From contig JAECUM010092845.1 in assembly GCA_016617855.1 (NCBI GenBank), positions 117,658 through 181,657 on the forward strand: a DNA stretch of 64,000 nucleotides, given 5' to 3'. Made by a program: the position numbers and the translations under genes. The DNA is from Megalonaias nervosa. Its lineage: Eukaryota; Mollusca; Bivalvia; Unionida; Unionidae. A model generated the notes under the pieces. The model did no database searches. It was not told where the DNA came from and saw only the letters and a program-made list of their open reading frames with translations. This document shows, piece by piece, positions 63,409 to 64,000 of this stretch (the stretch's first letter is position 1; each line of letters starts with the position of its first letter).

Positions 63409-63972
63409 ATGAGCAGCAGAATTGCTAAGCTTTTAAAACTTCAAATGCACCTGGAGTATACCAGACGTCTCCTGGACGAGCTGGCTATGGAGGCCGTTGC
63501 AGAAGAAGCCAGACTTGAGGAAGAGGAGGAAATAAAGAAGAAAGAAGAGGAGAAAGAAAAGAAGAGGGATCCTGCCTCACCTCATAATGAGACCTGTGTG
63601 TGAGATGAAGCCAATGATAAATACACCTGCACAACCAGTACCGCCTCCTCATCCACAGTCACAGCCACAATAACAACGTCAGCCACAACCTCCACCAAGA
63701 GTCGCTGTCCTCCAGACAGAAAACTGGGAGCAGGAAGCATTGGAGGAATTGGAGAGACAGCGGCAAGAGTGGGAGCCACAGAGACCTCATCATCCCCGGG
63801 TCTGGCAGAGGAGAAGACAGAGGGAACAAGTCTTCACTATCCCTCAAAGTGAAAACTGGGATGATGAGGCCACTCAAGCCCCGTCTGCGCTCAGAACCAT
63901 ACTCATTAATTGGGAGAATGACTGGAGCCGGCGATGCGTGTGTGGTGCCCGCCCTGGGAGATGTCATCATTA
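63409..63972 (+). pseudogene. Right-end gene 2: paralogue of gene 1
   Basis: From ATG 63409 (MSSRIAKLLKLQMHLEYTRR) an ORF with a long E/K-rich coiled coil runs to 63603. Another frame continues as a Pro/Gln-rich segment (VPPPHPQSQPQ) and then ENWEQEALEELERQRQEWEP to about 63972, with RMTGAGDACVVPALGDVIIN in yet another frame at the end, which resembles the GAG block of the two related genes. The start (M-S/P-S-R-x-x-K-L) and the 5' leader match right-end gene 1. A stem-loop, if present, would be beyond the window. Confidence 0.45.
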
Positions 63973-64000
63973 ACCAGGTGCATTTGGAATTCTAAAAAAA

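Overview
The window reads as animal nuclear DNA, probably a marine invertebrate and perhaps a mollusc. The reasons are sparse coding, many microsatellites and minisatellites, a tRNA-derived SINE family in at least five copies, hAT-type MITEs, a hAT transposase, Ty3/Gypsy fragments, a near-complete LINE, and above all virus-derived elements of the Polinton/Maverick (adintovirus) group. I found no convincing complete host gene. The species assignment is inference.

Layout. 1-4.2 kb: decayed hAT transposase, then a Gypsy RT/RNase H fragment and its LTR. 4.3-5.2 kb: 51-bp minisatellite. 5.2-12.4 kb: very old Polinton-like remnant (tail-fibre-like repeat, adenain-like protease, capsid tail, phospholipase A2-like piece), broken by an LTR and a MITE. 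10.6-20.2 kb: SINEs, hairpins, minisatellites and MITEs. 20,265-37,278: element 1, a complete 17.0-kb Polinton with terminal inverted repeats (TIRs) and a perfect 6-bp target duplication (TAAACT). 37.3-41.9 kb: repeats and a Gmr1-like Gypsy fragment. About 42.2 kb to the window end: element 2, a second and clearly different Polinton/adintovirus-like element, with a 3.6-kb LINE inserted near its left end; its right terminus lies outside the window.

Element 1 is AT-rich and full of stops and frameshifts. It carries fibre, packaging ATPase, coiled-coil protein, penton-like protein, small virion proteins, double-jelly-roll major capsid protein, adenain-like protease, zinc-ribbon/PLA2 protein, DDE integrase with chromodomain, HNH endonuclease and protein-primed DNA polymerase B. 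Its TIRs look like promoters: arrays that combine HGGARNYYCC (Rel/NF-kB type), GAAnnTTCnnGAA (heat-shock type) and ATTACGTAAT (PAR bZIP/E4BP4 type) sites stand upstream of a TATA box, a short leader and a perfect CAG|GTAAGT splice donor.

Element 2 has a different gene order and higher GC. It runs DNA polymerase B, a BIR/IAP-like protein, accessory genes, ATPase, basic core proteins, integrase, membrane protein, penton, pVI-like protein, major capsid protein, a Cys-rich protein and an intact adenain-like protease. Small genes at both ends of this interval carry histone-type 3' stem-loops, and three of them seem to be paralogues sharing a C-terminal motif. Together the genes describe virions with a DNA-packaging motor, maturation protease, integrase and self-primed replication, plus probable host-interaction genes. 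Nearly all are now pseudogenes. The most interesting signals are the TIR regulatory arrays with splice donors in element 1 and the histone-stem-loop gene family in element 2.
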